A DNA stretch of 64,000 nt from Bremerella alba (GCF_013618625.1 NZ_JABRWO010000004.1:124001-188000), one strand, 5' to 3'. Shown: positions 25,592-34,241, counted from the stretch's first letter. Program-made: numbers and translations. Notes: generated by a model from the letters alone, not told the origin.

Positions 25592-27328
25592 TTAGGCATC
25601 ATCGGGAAACAATTGCCGTAAGTTCTCTCGTAGCAATCGTTTAATTTCCCATGCGTTGTCCATGTCTCGCACACGGGTCGCCAACTCTCGACATTTCTGA
25701 GCGGAGACGGTGCGGCATATTTGTTTGATTTCTGGAATCGCGCTCGGCGTAACACTCAAGCTACGCAAACCCATGCCAATTAGCAACATGGTGTAAACAG
25801 GATTCCCCCCCATTTGGCCGCACAAGGTGACATCAATATCTCCCTTACGAGCCGAATCGACCGCCATCTGGATGAGTCTCAGGACGGCCGGGTCACAACT
25901 ATTGTAAAGGGGCGCCACGTCTGGGTTATTGCGGTCTACTGCTAATGTATACTGGACCAAATCATTAGTTCCAATACTAATGAAATCGATTTCCTGAGCG
26001 AATCTGTCCAGCATGATGACGCTTGACGGGACCTCAACCATAATGCCGACTTTAAGGTCTCGGTTGAAGGCAATCGACTGCTCTTCGAGATCTTCCATCA
26101 AGTCGGAAAGCAGCATCTTGGCCTGACGAAGTTCGTGAAGCGTGCTCACCAAAGGGAACATCACCGATACGTCACCCAGCACGCTGGCCCTTAGAATGGC
26201 CCTCAACTGACGGCGAAACTGATCCGTGTTTCGCAACGAAAGCCGGATACTCCGCAGACCTAGAAACGGATTTTGCTCTGGCGGATGCCCATCACCGAAA
26301 ATCTTATCTGCACCTAAATCCAAGGTACGAATAACGATAGGGCTTCCCTGCATGTCGCGAATGACTTTGGAATAAACCTGGTAGTGGTCTTCTTCGGTCG
26401 GCTCGCTTTCTTGGCCCAGGTAAAGAAATTCTGTCCGATACAGCCCCACGCCACTGGCACCGCGCTCGATACACGCGTCGGCCTCGTGCGGGAACTCGAT
26501 GTTGGCCATCAACGTAATCGTCTCGCCATCGGCCGTAACCGCAGGAAGGTCACGCAAACCGCGAAGCTTGATCTTCGTCTGACGCTGCTGCTCGACTTCA
26601 TTCTCGTACCGTAAGATCGTCTCTTCGTCAGGCTGGACAATCACCCTGCCTTGATGCCCGTCGATGATCAGCGTCGTATCGGTTTGAATCTCGCGAAGAT
26701 GAGATCCGACACCAACCACGGCCGGTAGCTCTAAGGCCTCGGCCACGATCGCCGAGTGGCTACCAGGGCCCCCCACCTCGGTGACGATCCCACGGATATT
26801 CACGCGATCCAGGTTGGCCATTTCACTGGGCGTCAGATCGTGTGCGATCACGATCGATGGCTGCTTGGCGGCGAGCTTTCGCTTGGCATCCGCGCCGAAC
26901 AACACATTGAGCAAACGCTGTTCGATGTCGCGAAAATCACCTGCCCTTTCCCTTAAGAAAGGATTCGGCACACGCTCGAAGAACTGGATATAGCGAGCAA
27001 ATGACTGCGAGACGGCGTATTCGGCCGTGTAATGGCGATAACGAATCGAGTCGATGAGCGACTCGTTTAACTTCTCGTCACGAACCATCTGCAAATGAGC
27101 CGAGAAGATTGCTCCGTACTGATCTCCCAGTTCCGTGGCAACTTCGTCCTGGCTGGTCTGAATTTGCTCGGCGACCAGATCCATTGCGTCAGCCAGACGT
27201 TTGAGTTCCGCTTCGACATTGGCTCGAGAAATAAAGCGGCGAGATACCTTCGGCTGCTTATCGTCGACCACCATGGCCTTGGCAATAGCCACGCCAGGAG
27301 AGACAGCAATCCCTTGGAAAACTCGCAT
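25592..27328 (-). CDS. ptsI: phosphoenolpyruvate-protein phosphotransferase (PTS enzyme I)
   Basis: Enzyme I, which takes phosphate from phosphoenolpyruvate and passes it to HPr. It is 578 residues, the usual length. N-terminal FQGIAVSPGVAIAKA, the phospho-histidine site EVGGPGSHSAIVAEAL (His191; usually GGRTSHTAI), YRTEFLYLG, the substrate-binding MVEVPSSVIM and the C-terminal Cys motif DVTLCGQMGGNPVY are all present. The ATG at 27328 follows ptsH by 52 nt on the same strand. No membrane EIIB/EIIC genes occur nearby, so the PTS probably works in regulation rather than sugar uptake. Confidence 0.96.
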   Translation of the reverse strand: MRVFQGIAVSPGVAIAKAMVVDDKQPKVSRRFISRANVEAELKRLADAMDLVAEQIQTSQDEVATELGDQYGAIFSAHLQMVRDEKLNESLIDSIRYRHYTAEYAVSQSFARYIQFFERVPNPFLRERAGDFRDIEQRLLNVLFGADAKRKLAAKQPSIVIAHDLTPSEMANLDRVNIRGIVTEVGGPGSHSAIVAEALELPAVVGVGSHLREIQTDTTLIIDGHQGRVIVQPDEETILRYENEVEQQRQTKIKLRGLRDLPAVTADGETITLMANIEFPHEADACIERGASGVGLYRTEFLYLGQESEPTEEDHYQVYSKVIRDMQGSPIVIRTLDLGADKIFGDGHPPEQNPFLGLRSIRLSLRNTDQFRRQLRAILRASVLGDVSVMFPLVSTLHELRQAKMLLSDLMEDLEEQSIAFNRDLKVGIMVEVPSSVIMLDRFAQEIDFISIGTNDLVQYTLAVDRNNPDVAPLYNSCDPAVLRLIQMAVDSARKGDIDVTLCGQMGGNPVYTMLLIGMGLRSLSVTPSAIPEIKQICRTVSAQKCRELATRVRDMDNAWEIKRLLRENLRQLFPDDA

Positions 27329-27380
27329 TAAAATTGGCTCACTTTATTTAGTACGAGAACGCGTGAGACGACTTATCGAA

Positions 27381-27677
27381 TCACAATTCGTTCTCTTCAT
27401 CGTCCTCTTCGATGAAGCGTTTCACAACATCTACCAGGGCATTCGCGGCGACCTCGGCGTCGGGACCGGTGACAATAATGGTCAGTTCGGTTCCGTGTTC
27501 GGCTGCTAAAGTCATCACATCGAGAATGCTCTTGCCACTCACTTTTAAGCCATCGCGCGTGATCTCGACCTGAGACTGATATTGCATCGCAACCTTTACG
27601 AACAAGTTCGCTGGGCGCGCATGAAGTCCCTGCCGATTTGGCACAATTACTTTTCGAATGATGGATTCATCGCCCAT
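27381..27677 (-). CDS. ptsH: phosphocarrier protein HPr
   Basis: 98-residue HPr-family phosphocarrier between enzyme I and EIIA. The active-site motif NRQGLHARPA holds the phospho-accepting His19, and the regulatory-serine region reads SGKSILDVMTLAA with Ser50 at the place of Ser46 of Gram-positive HPr, so HPr kinase control is possible but no hprK is seen here. The C-terminus has an unusual acidic tail (EEDDEENEL). It lies between ptsN (98 nt upstream) and ptsI (52 nt downstream). Confidence 0.95.
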   Translation of the reverse strand: MGDESIIRKVIVPNRQGLHARPANLFVKVAMQYQSQVEITRDGLKVSGKSILDVMTLAAEHGTELTIIVTGPDAEVAANALVDVVKRFIEEDDEENEL

Positions 27678-27775
27678 CCGAACGTTGCCCCGTATGAAGG
27701 GATGCCGCTAGGAATTCGACTCGATGACCCCGCCTCAAGCCGATTCGGCATCTCCGCCAAGGATTGATGCGAATG

Positions 27776-28252
27776 TTAGCTGCCGAACTGGTTGTTGTCC
27801 GCTTCGTCTAGCAGAGTCTTGATGTCATCGACAGACTTTGACTGCTTCAAAAACTTACAGAACATGTCGTCGCGTAGTTGACGCGAGATGTTCTCCAGAG
27901 CTCGGAGGTGATCTCCAGGACGATCCGGAGGCGAAACCAATAAAAAGAACAAGTGGACCGATTCGCCATCCAAGCTGTTGAAGTCGACACCGTCCGCGCT
28001 AACGCCAACGGTCCCTACCAGCTTTTCGACGCTGGGGTGCTTTGTATGAGGAACGGCGATGCCTCGGCCAATGCCGGTGCTTCCCAGTTCTTCACGCTTC
28101 AGAATGGCTTTGATGATGCTCTCGGCACTATCTTCCATGAGGTCGCCCGACGCCACGAGGCTGGCCGCCAATTCGCGGATGACGGCTTCCTTATCCTTCG
28201 ACTCTAATTCCGGCTTGATTGCCTTCACACTGATAAAATCGGCAAACTTCAT
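27776..28252 (-). CDS. ptsN: PTS EIIA protein, nitrogen/fructose type (PtsN-like)
   Basis: A 158-residue EIIA domain of the fructose/mannitol/nitrogen class. The phosphorylated histidine lies in GRGIAVPHTKHPSV (His69). LKREELGSTGIG before it and LFFLLVSPPDRPGDHLRAL after it are family blocks. With hpf upstream and HPr plus enzyme I downstream and no EIIB/EIIC, it resembles the regulatory nitrogen PTS (PtsN/NPr) of Proteobacteria, where EIIA controls potassium uptake and stress responses; the targets in planctomycetes are not evident here. Confidence 0.92.
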   Translation of the reverse strand: MKFADFISVKAIKPELESKDKEAVIRELAASLVASGDLMEDSAESIIKAILKREELGSTGIGRGIAVPHTKHPSVEKLVGTVGVSADGVDFNSLDGESVHLFFLLVSPPDRPGDHLRALENISRQLRDDMFCKFLKQSKSVDDIKTLLDEADNNQFGS

Positions 28253-28351
28253 TAGCTAGGTTCCTTTTCATGGTGGACCGGGCCGGTAACAAGTCAGTGC
28301 AAAGACTCGGTGCCAGATGTCCAGCGTAGTTTCGCCAGTGTGGTCTCTGTT

Positions 28352-28693
28352 CTATCCCTCGAAGTTCGTTTCCGCATCGCTGGCAGGTTGCCCTTTACCG
28401 CGATGCGCCTTCAGCTTTTCTTTGTGCTTACGGAGCTGCTGTTCCATTTTATGGATGGTGCTGTCCAAAGCTGCAAGGAGGCTTTCCGCTTTGTCTGTCG
28501 CCACAAAGTCATCCGTCTTCTCGGCCGTGACGCGCAATTCAACCTCTGGCTTTTCGGTATGCTCCAGGTCGATCGTAACTTCCACCGCAGTGATGCGCTC
28601 AAACAATCGGTTTAGCTTAGAAACTTTCTCAGTGATCGTTTCTTGTGAGGCGGGACTCAATTGACCATGGCGCGTTGATATGTTGACTTGCAC
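28352..28693 (-). CDS. hpf: ribosome hibernation-promoting factor (HPF/RaiA family)
   Basis: 113-residue protein of the HPF/YfiA family that binds the 30S decoding region and inactivates ribosomes in stationary phase. The beta-alpha-beta core is clear: MQVNISTRHGQLSPASQETI, the VEVTIDLEHTEKPEVELRVT hairpin and DKAESLLAALDSTIHKMEQQLRKHKEKL. It is the short form without the dimerising C-terminal domain of long HPF; the last ~20 residues are polar and disordered. It is the first gene of the hpf-ptsN-ptsH-ptsI run, an arrangement resembling the rpoN-hpf-ptsN cluster but without rpoN. A perfect 12-bp palindrome lies 57 nt upstream of the start. Confidence 0.93.
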   Translation of the reverse strand: MQVNISTRHGQLSPASQETITEKVSKLNRLFERITAVEVTIDLEHTEKPEVELRVTAEKTDDFVATDKAESLLAALDSTIHKMEQQLRKHKEKLKAHRGKGQPASDAETNFEG

Positions 28694-29112
28694 GTATGAA
28701 ATCTCCTGACGGGACGATCCGGCTAAGTGGGGCTAAAGCTCGACATATCGGTTAGCTAACCAGACATGACGACGGAGAGGTAGCCCCCGTTTCATCATGG
28801 ATGCTATAGCGGAAACCACCCAGTCTACAAGCAAGCGATCAGGCTGACAAATGGAGCCACCACCCGTTTCTCACCAATTTCTAGACGTTTTTTAAAAACC
28901 GAGAAGTGTCAAATGGCAATCTCCGACCATCCGTTCGTCAGGTGCGATCCCCCCGAGAAGGCGGCAGATCGTCGCAATTAAAGAGAGTTCGCCGTTAATA
29001 TCATGACAACGGTGGCTTGTGGATACCTGAAGCCAGGTTCCACTAGGCGGCATATCTCCTCCGGATTCACCGGCACCAGGGGCCGCTAGCCAGCTGACTT
29101 TTCTAGATTCTG
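28694..29112. other. 419-nt gap upstream of hpf
   Basis: Contains the hpf promoter region on the minus strand and the 3' flank of the FecR-like gene. I see a perfect palindrome at 28750-28761 and an AT-rich near-palindrome around 28884-28900 (six T then five A). No plausible ORF and no terminator with a T-run after the FecR-like gene. Confidence 0.5.
28750..28761. promoter_or_regulatory. perfect 12-bp palindrome upstream of hpf
   Basis: GGTTAGCTAACC is a perfect palindrome 57 nt before the hpf start codon, a typical place for an operator of a dimeric regulator. The regulator is unknown, and only one copy was noticed. Confidence 0.35.
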
Positions 29113-30912
29113 CTACCGATTTTGTCGCTTCGAGAGCTGAAATTGGGTCCAAGCCCGCACAGTCGGCTCGGGATGCCTTAGCAAGGTTTCCAGCTGCAAG
29201 CGAGTTTCGTCGGTTAGCTGATCGTCTGAAAATCCACAGATCAGGCGATAAATCAGAGGTCCATGCTCGGGACTTTGCCGCAAAAGCGCGCTCTTCGTGG
29301 CTTGGGCTAAAGCTGAATCCTGTGCCAGTAAATTCTGGACATCCATCAAATGGGACTCGAGTAATTGCGGATCTTGAATAGAGCTCGAAGCTTCGCCCCA
29401 GACATCTACTTGCCCCAACTGGACAAGGGTTATGGTCGCATCGAGGCGATGTCCGGGCATTTCCGCAGATCGTGAATCTTGTAGATAGCGAATCGGTTCC
29501 CCCGAGTTTTGAATGGCCTTAGCGAGAACTGATCCCGGAGTTTTAATCCATGATTCATTCGGCTCGCTCACATCACCTCCACGAACTCCATGATTCATAT
29601 GGGCGATGACCTTCTGTCCGTACTGAACAGGAATTGGACCGCGACAGCTAGGTATGACTAGTTCTGCTTCACCCGAGATTCCCTCGAAATGAACTTCCTG
29701 ATTCGCAGTCTGAGTTGCAAAATCAAGTCCACGAGCAACAACCGCCCGCGTGGATAGCCCCAGTCGAACCGGTCCATGAGAGGCCAATATTTTCACTTGT
29801 TGCCCGGCAACGTCCAACGTAAACTCCTTGCCAGGCTGCATATCGACGATGAGCGAGCCATACCGAAGTTTGGCGACCTCACCTTCACTCAACGACAATT
29901 CCGATAGCGGTCGTAATTCAAGCTGAATCCCTTCACGAATGATTCGGCAATGTCCTCCGGGACTTACGACAACGTCGTTTGTGGTGAGTTGCTGGATCTT
30001 TGCTGCTTGCCAAGATCCGCTAAGGGAGTCTTGAAGTAAGGTCCCTAGGGCCGTGTCGACATTCCACGTGTTTGAAACTAGCGGATCTTGATCGATAGAA
30101 ACGGGCATGTGAAACGCCGTCGTGGCAACTTCCGGCAGCAGGGCCGGGACTGCTGCTTTCGGCGATGTCGTTTCAATTGACGCCATCGACTCGACCTGAG
30201 AAACCAGGACGTCCGGTGCGATGTTATCCGTTGGAACCTCTGGAATATTTTTAGGCTCGGAAGCGGATAGTGATTTGCTTTGCCAATGCTGGGCGATCAT
30301 CGCCTCGACTTTGTCTCGATTCATCGTGACAAATGTAACCAAGACTAAAACACTGGCAGCTAAAGCAAATAAGCGAAAAGTCCCGCCAACCCAGCCTCCC
30401 TTCGCAGGCACTGGCCGATCGGCAACCACCTGCTTCTCAGCCAGCGGCGTGCTTGGTGGCGCGGATTGATAGGTTAACGCAGTGAGGTCGATTGCGATTT
30501 CATCATTCGCTGCTGGAATAGACTCAATTGGCCCAGGCATGATCGCATACAGACGCTGACGCAGAGCTGGCTCTGTGGGTGTTGGGGTCGAGAGCCATTG
30601 GGCAATGATTTCATGGCAAGACGCAACTTCAGCCAAGAGACGATCCGACGCAAAACACTCGTTCTCGAGTTTAACGACTTCTTCGGCGGGTAGTACGTAA
30701 TCGAGATATTGAGATACTCGTTCAAGACAAAGCGTTCCACGTGCTTCGATCGCCAGTGGAACAATCTCACGCCTTGCCGCTCGATCTTTCAAGTGGCGCA
30801 GCAGTTGAGCTACGAACGGGCTTTGTTCGATCTTCAGGGCGATAAGTTCCGCTTGCTGCTCATTCAACAATCCATGTTCATGAGCCAGTAGCGTTCGCAA
30901 TGTCAGGCGCAT
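29113..30912 (-). CDS. membrane-anchored FecR-like protein with planctomycete N-terminal domain
   Basis: A 599-residue protein. Residues ~1-125 start with MRLTLRTLLA and contain two similar halves (NEQQAELIALKIEQSPFVAQ and PAEEVVKLENECFASDRLLA), a module I know from many planctomycete proteins and that resembles a cytoplasmic anti-sigma-type domain. One membrane helix follows (about residues 178-198). The exported part carries a FecR-like beta domain at about 315-440 (VVVSPGGHCRIIREGIQLEL, then LRYGSLIVDMQPGKEFTLD). The C-terminal ~130 residues are helical and of unknown role. FecR proteins normally pair with an ECF sigma gene, and none is adjacent here. The gene is divergent from the BBP7 barrel gene. 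Confidence 0.72.
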   Translation of the reverse strand: MRLTLRTLLAHEHGLLNEQQAELIALKIEQSPFVAQLLRHLKDRAARREIVPLAIEARGTLCLERVSQYLDYVLPAEEVVKLENECFASDRLLAEVASCHEIIAQWLSTPTPTEPALRQRLYAIMPGPIESIPAANDEIAIDLTALTYQSAPPSTPLAEKQVVADRPVPAKGGWVGGTFRLFALAASVLVLVTFVTMNRDKVEAMIAQHWQSKSLSASEPKNIPEVPTDNIAPDVLVSQVESMASIETTSPKAAVPALLPEVATTAFHMPVSIDQDPLVSNTWNVDTALGTLLQDSLSGSWQAAKIQQLTTNDVVVSPGGHCRIIREGIQLELRPLSELSLSEGEVAKLRYGSLIVDMQPGKEFTLDVAGQQVKILASHGPVRLGLSTRAVVARGLDFATQTANQEVHFEGISGEAELVIPSCRGPIPVQYGQKVIAHMNHGVRGGDVSEPNESWIKTPGSVLAKAIQNSGEPIRYLQDSRSAEMPGHRLDATITLVQLGQVDVWGEASSSIQDPQLLESHLMDVQNLLAQDSALAQATKSALLRQSPEHGPLIYRLICGFSDDQLTDETRLQLETLLRHPEPTVRAWTQFQLSKRQNR

Positions 30913-31446
30913 CCGTTCCCCTGGACTTGGCTGGGCGTGTTCGTTGTGTCGCTAACTTATGCGATCGATAACCAACCTGACGGATAGTAACGAGCCGACA
31001 ACCATTTACCCAATAGCGTTTTACAGCGGAAGCTCGACAGCAAGCTCTACGAAATCAGCAAAACTTTTTCATCCCGATTTTTTTGACAAACCTTGTTTCG
31101 AAGCGTATTTCTTAACATCCAGTTTCTTATTCCCGTTTCTACGGGCAGTTCTACGGCTCTATCGCCGCGGATGAATAAGGCTAGCGGTCTAGTGCTAGCG
31201 ATTAGTCGGGTTTTATAAGGCCCTGTCTACCGAAAAGCTCTTTTGCTCTAGAAAATCTGCTATCAACACCGCTAGCAGCTGTCGATGAATGCTAACGGCC
31301 ACACGGTTGTGGCCACGTGCGGCATGGTGGCCGTGCGAAGCAGGAAGCCAGAGTGTGGAACGGAATCCAATAACTCCGCATTGTTTGGCAGCTTTGAGGT
31401 TCGTCACCTCGACGGGTCCGAAGCAAAGTCGTGGAGCATTTTAGTC
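30913..31446. other. 534-nt divergent intergenic region between the FecR-like and BBP7 genes
   Basis: Must hold promoters for both genes. Three GCTAGC sites occur (31180-31185, 31194-31199, 31271-31276), the first two within a 7-nt direct repeat GCTAGCG 14 nt apart. The BBP7 leader contains the competing hairpin segments described separately. No believable ORF; the reading frame open from 31285 is a non-coding extension of BBP7. Confidence 0.5.
31295..31334 (+). promoter_or_regulatory. mutually exclusive hairpin segments in the BBP7 leader
   Basis: Segment 1 ACGGCCAC (31295-31302) can pair with segment 3 GTGGCCGT (31327-31334) over 8 bp. GGCCACA (31297-31303) can pair with TGTGGCC (31308-31314) over 7 bp with a 4-nt loop, and GGCCAC (31311-31316) can pair with GTGGCC (31327-31332) over 6 bp. 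These pairings exclude one another. Function is unknown. Confidence 0.35.
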
Positions 31447-32820
31447 ATGAAGACGTTTCTATCTGTACCTGGTGCCTTGGCCGGATTGCTAAGTGCCAGC
31501 GCGTTGTTTGCCCAGTCCCCTGGCGACATCTACCCATCGTCGGCATATCGCCCTGGGGCGACCTACTATGCCGAGCCAAGTGCGCCCGCCAAGTTGTGGT
31601 CGCAGCCAACCTCGAATGTGAGCTACAAACCCGAAGCCAGTCTCGAACCTATACAAGGAGACAAAGCTTACATGGATGCCCTTGAAGGCAAGCACGAAGA
31701 AGTGGCTCCGCCTGTGATGCCCGGCTTAGAACAATCGGTTCTTTCGTCCGGTGACTGCGACTCAGGCGACTGCTACGGCGGATACGGTAGCGAAGCGTAC
31801 GCCAATATCTGCATGCCGTGCAACCGCTGGTTTGCCTATGGTGGTGCACTGATCATGAACCGTGACCTCGAGAAAGAGGTTTGGTTGAGCTACGACACGG
31901 GTGACATCGGCCGACAAGTCATGGGCTCGCACGATGCCGGGATGGATTGGTCAGGTGGCTACGAAGTTCGCCTTGGCAAACACACCGGCTGCGGTACCTG
32001 GGCTTGGGAAGGCGTGTTCTGGGCGATTCGGGACACCACCGAATTCCAAGTGAACAACACGCAAGTCACCGGCAACTTGAACACCGTTCTGGAAGACAAC
32101 TTCCAAGGTCTTTCGTACAACGGTGGTGGCGGTCTTTCCAATATCGACGACTACTACAACAACGCCTTAAATCACCGACTTCGTCGCACATCGGATTTCT
32201 ACAATCTTGAACTGAACATGTTCCAAGATCCGACCATGTTCACTTGCAACACGGGTTGCAACAACTTCTCGGTGGGTGTCCTGGGTGGTGTTCGCTACTT
32301 CCGATTCGCTGAATCGCTGTCTTACTCTGCCGACACGGTCGACTATAGCTACACCGGTCAAGTCGACGAAGTCAACTACGATATCGACGTATCGAATAAC
32401 CTGATTGGTCCGCAGATCGGCCTCATCGGCAACTGGACACACGGCTGCTGGAACGTTCACCTGGGTACCAAGTTCGGTATCTACGGTAACATCGTTACGC
32501 AGGATTCCGAACTGTATGGTGCCAACGGATACGCAGTAGTCGACAATGTCGCCAGCCCAAACAATGGTGGAGCATTTGACCTGAACAGCTCACGAAGCCG
32601 AGTTACCTTCCTGGGTGAACTCGATCTGGGCGTCGATTACCAAGTGTTCAACTGCCTGACTTTCAAGGGTGGTTACCGAGCCCTTGCCGCGAGCGGCGTT
32701 GGCCTGGCAGCCGACCAGATCCCGCAAAACTTTGAAGACTTCGCTGTTGTTAATCATGTACAAGCATCAAGCGACATAATCCTTCATGGTGCTTACTTCG
32801 GCGGCGAGTTCGTCTGGTAA
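31447..32820 (+). CDS. BBP7-family outer-membrane beta-barrel protein
   Basis: A 457-residue outer-membrane protein of the planctomycete BBP7 (beta-barrel porin-7-like) type. The signal peptide is MKTFLSVPGALAGLLSASALFA, cleaved before QSP, which fixes the start at the ATG at 31447. A Cys-rich segment (SGDCDSGDCYGG, then NICMPCNRWFAYGGALIMNRD, in part) precedes the barrel, as in this family. The rest alternates beta strands with Asn/Asp/Gly turns (GVLGGVRYFRFAESLSY, GPQIGLIGNWTHGCWNVHLG, LGELDLGVDYQVFNCLTFKG) and ends in a hydrophobic final strand, GAYFGGEFVW, with a terminal aromatic. It stands alone with a strong terminator downstream. Whether it forms an open pore is not known. Confidence 0.88.
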   Translation: MKTFLSVPGALAGLLSASALFAQSPGDIYPSSAYRPGATYYAEPSAPAKLWSQPTSNVSYKPEASLEPIQGDKAYMDALEGKHEEVAPPVMPGLEQSVLSSGDCDSGDCYGGYGSEAYANICMPCNRWFAYGGALIMNRDLEKEVWLSYDTGDIGRQVMGSHDAGMDWSGGYEVRLGKHTGCGTWAWEGVFWAIRDTTEFQVNNTQVTGNLNTVLEDNFQGLSYNGGGGLSNIDDYYNNALNHRLRRTSDFYNLELNMFQDPTMFTCNTGCNNFSVGVLGGVRYFRFAESLSYSADTVDYSYTGQVDEVNYDIDVSNNLIGPQIGLIGNWTHGCWNVHLGTKFGIYGNIVTQDSELYGANGYAVVDNVASPNNGGAFDLNSSRSRVTFLGELDLGVDYQVFNCLTFKGGYRALAASGVGLAADQIPQNFEDFAVVNHVQASSDIILHGAYFGGEFVW

Positions 32821-32853
32821 GACATTGCATTTACGATCTGTTATGCCAAACAG

Positions 32854-32886
32854 AAAAAAGCCGTTCCCTTGGGAGCGGCTTTTTTT
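32854..32886. terminator. bidirectional intrinsic terminator
   Basis: Arms AGCCGTTCCC and GGGAGCGGCT (one mismatch) flanked by A6 on the left and T7 on the right, loop of 1-3 nt. It serves the BBP7 gene on the plus strand and the HDOD gene on the minus strand. Confidence 0.9.
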
Positions 32887-32959
32887 AATTCTTGCTTTTT
32901 GTCTCATGGCTTCTTCGATTGGGGGCGACCAAAGAAGCAGCGAAGACTTTGTGCAGAGA

Positions 32960-33865
32960 CTACGTAGCCGCCTTTTGCAGGCTTTGATTGTACAGCTCGA
33001 CAAGCGTGACCGATGGGTTGGCCAACTTGAGAACCGGAGCAAACTCTTCGTAGTCGGCGTCGACTTTTTCCAAAGTCTCAGCGACCGTTGGACCACCCTT
33101 CATCACTTTTTCGTAGCCCGACTGGAAACGCTCCAACTCTTTCCACGATTCGTCGGCGGTTGCCGGCAATAGTGCAGAGAGTGCAACAGCAACACGTCCC
33201 GGCTCTTGTTCCGGAGAGGCCAGGTAATCTTCGAGATCCAGGTGTGATTCAATCAGTTCAGCGAATGCTTCTGGCAAACTCCAGCCGCGAGCAATCACAC
33301 CGCCTGCTTCTGCGTGGGTCCACCCAAACGTTTCGCGTTCCAGATCTGACATACGAGCTTGGCCTTCGCTACGACCCTCGATCAGCGTGCGGTACTTGTC
33401 GCCAAGCTCTTTCGCCAGCAACGGCACAGCCATGTCTTGCAGCAGAGCAGCGGCAAACAAATCTTCGGCATCCTTCAAGCCCAGATGCTTTCCAACAGAT
33501 CGGGCAAACAGACCGCGGCGCAGAGAATCTTGCCACAGGCTTTTGAGATCAAATGGGCCACTCTTTGGGTTGGGCATCAAGCTGAAGACAGCACTCCAAA
33601 GTGCGAAATTCTTGATCGTGCGAATCCCCACAAGCGTAATAGCAAGCTTTACGTTGGAAATCTCTCGCGAGAAACCGAAGTACGACGAGTTTACGAATCG
33701 CAATACCTGTCCGGTCAGCCCTGGATCAGCTTCGATGGGTACCGCAAATTCTGCGGGTCCATTTTCGGGGTCTTGAGCGAGTTCTAACAATCGAATAGCG
33801 CTTTGCGGTAAAGCAGGCAGTTGGGCTCCGGCCAGCAGATCTTTAAGAGAAGTATTTTGAGTCAT
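32960..33865 (-). CDS. HDOD domain signalling protein
   Basis: 301-residue protein made almost wholly of an HDOD domain, an HD-related, usually non-catalytic signalling module linked to c-di-GMP and two-component pathways. The block LPALPQSAIRLLELAQDPENG, then EADPGLTGQVLRFVNSSYFG, VKLAITLVGIRTIKNFAL and the later FAAALLQDMAVPLLAKEL are diagnostic. In HD phosphohydrolases a His-Asp pair would stand at the last motif; here it is LQDMA, so hydrolase activity is unlikely. I choose the ATG at 33865 (MTQNTSLKDL); the ORF extends 30 codons upstream without conserved sequence. No receiver or output domain is fused. Confidence 0.9.
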   Translation of the reverse strand: MTQNTSLKDLLAGAQLPALPQSAIRLLELAQDPENGPAEFAVPIEADPGLTGQVLRFVNSSYFGFSREISNVKLAITLVGIRTIKNFALWSAVFSLMPNPKSGPFDLKSLWQDSLRRGLFARSVGKHLGLKDAEDLFAAALLQDMAVPLLAKELGDKYRTLIEGRSEGQARMSDLERETFGWTHAEAGGVIARGWSLPEAFAELIESHLDLEDYLASPEQEPGRVAVALSALLPATADESWKELERFQSGYEKVMKGGPTVAETLEKVDADYEEFAPVLKLANPSVTLVELYNQSLQKAAT

Positions 33866-34241
33866 CGTGATTCTCATCCCGTCAATTTTGGAAGCGAAAA
33901 GTTCCCCCGGTCGCTCGGTTCGAAACGCAGACCGCACGTGAAATAAATAGGTCACGGCACACCTTGAGGCAACTTTCGATTTTCGAAGATTGAGCTTTCA
34001 CGGAAATCCAGCGGTGTCGCTCACGCATCGCGTTTCCAAAAAGCAACATCGCACACCCATATTGTGAGGCAAGAACGCCACAGGAAAGTAGCAACCAGTC
34101 AGCATCCACGTTCTGCAACCGACTTTCACTACAGAGGTTAGGGAAACCCAGTGACAATTCAGGCCGTCATGGCACATTCTCTGCAAAACAGGAGGAGGAA
34201 CGACTTCTTGCTTTTCAAGTATTTGCAGAAACGAACTTTCC
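33866..34241. other. 376-nt divergent gap upstream of the HDOD gene
   Basis: No convincing ORF. A very strong Shine-Dalgarno-like GGAGGAGG occurs at 34191-34198 but no good start codon follows at normal spacing except TTG at 34208, whose frame does not look coding. It probably contains promoters for both flanking genes. Confidence 0.45.

Noticed and set aside
25321-25755. 144-codon open frame on the minus strand overlapping the 3' end of ptsI
   Set aside because: It overlaps ptsI by 164 nt in another frame, has no ribosome site, low-complexity composition and runs through the REP-like palindrome; it looks non-coding.
28892-29152. 86-codon minus-strand frame overlapping the end of the FecR-like gene
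   Set aside because: No ribosome site and it overlaps an established gene.
31285-31446. N-terminal extension of the BBP7 protein by 54 residues
   Set aside because: The classical signal peptide begins at the ATG at 31447; the extension covers the structured leader and would bury the signal sequence.
33920-33960. GGTTCGAAACGC resembling a tRNA T-arm
   Set aside because: No matching acceptor, D or anticodon arms can be folded around it.
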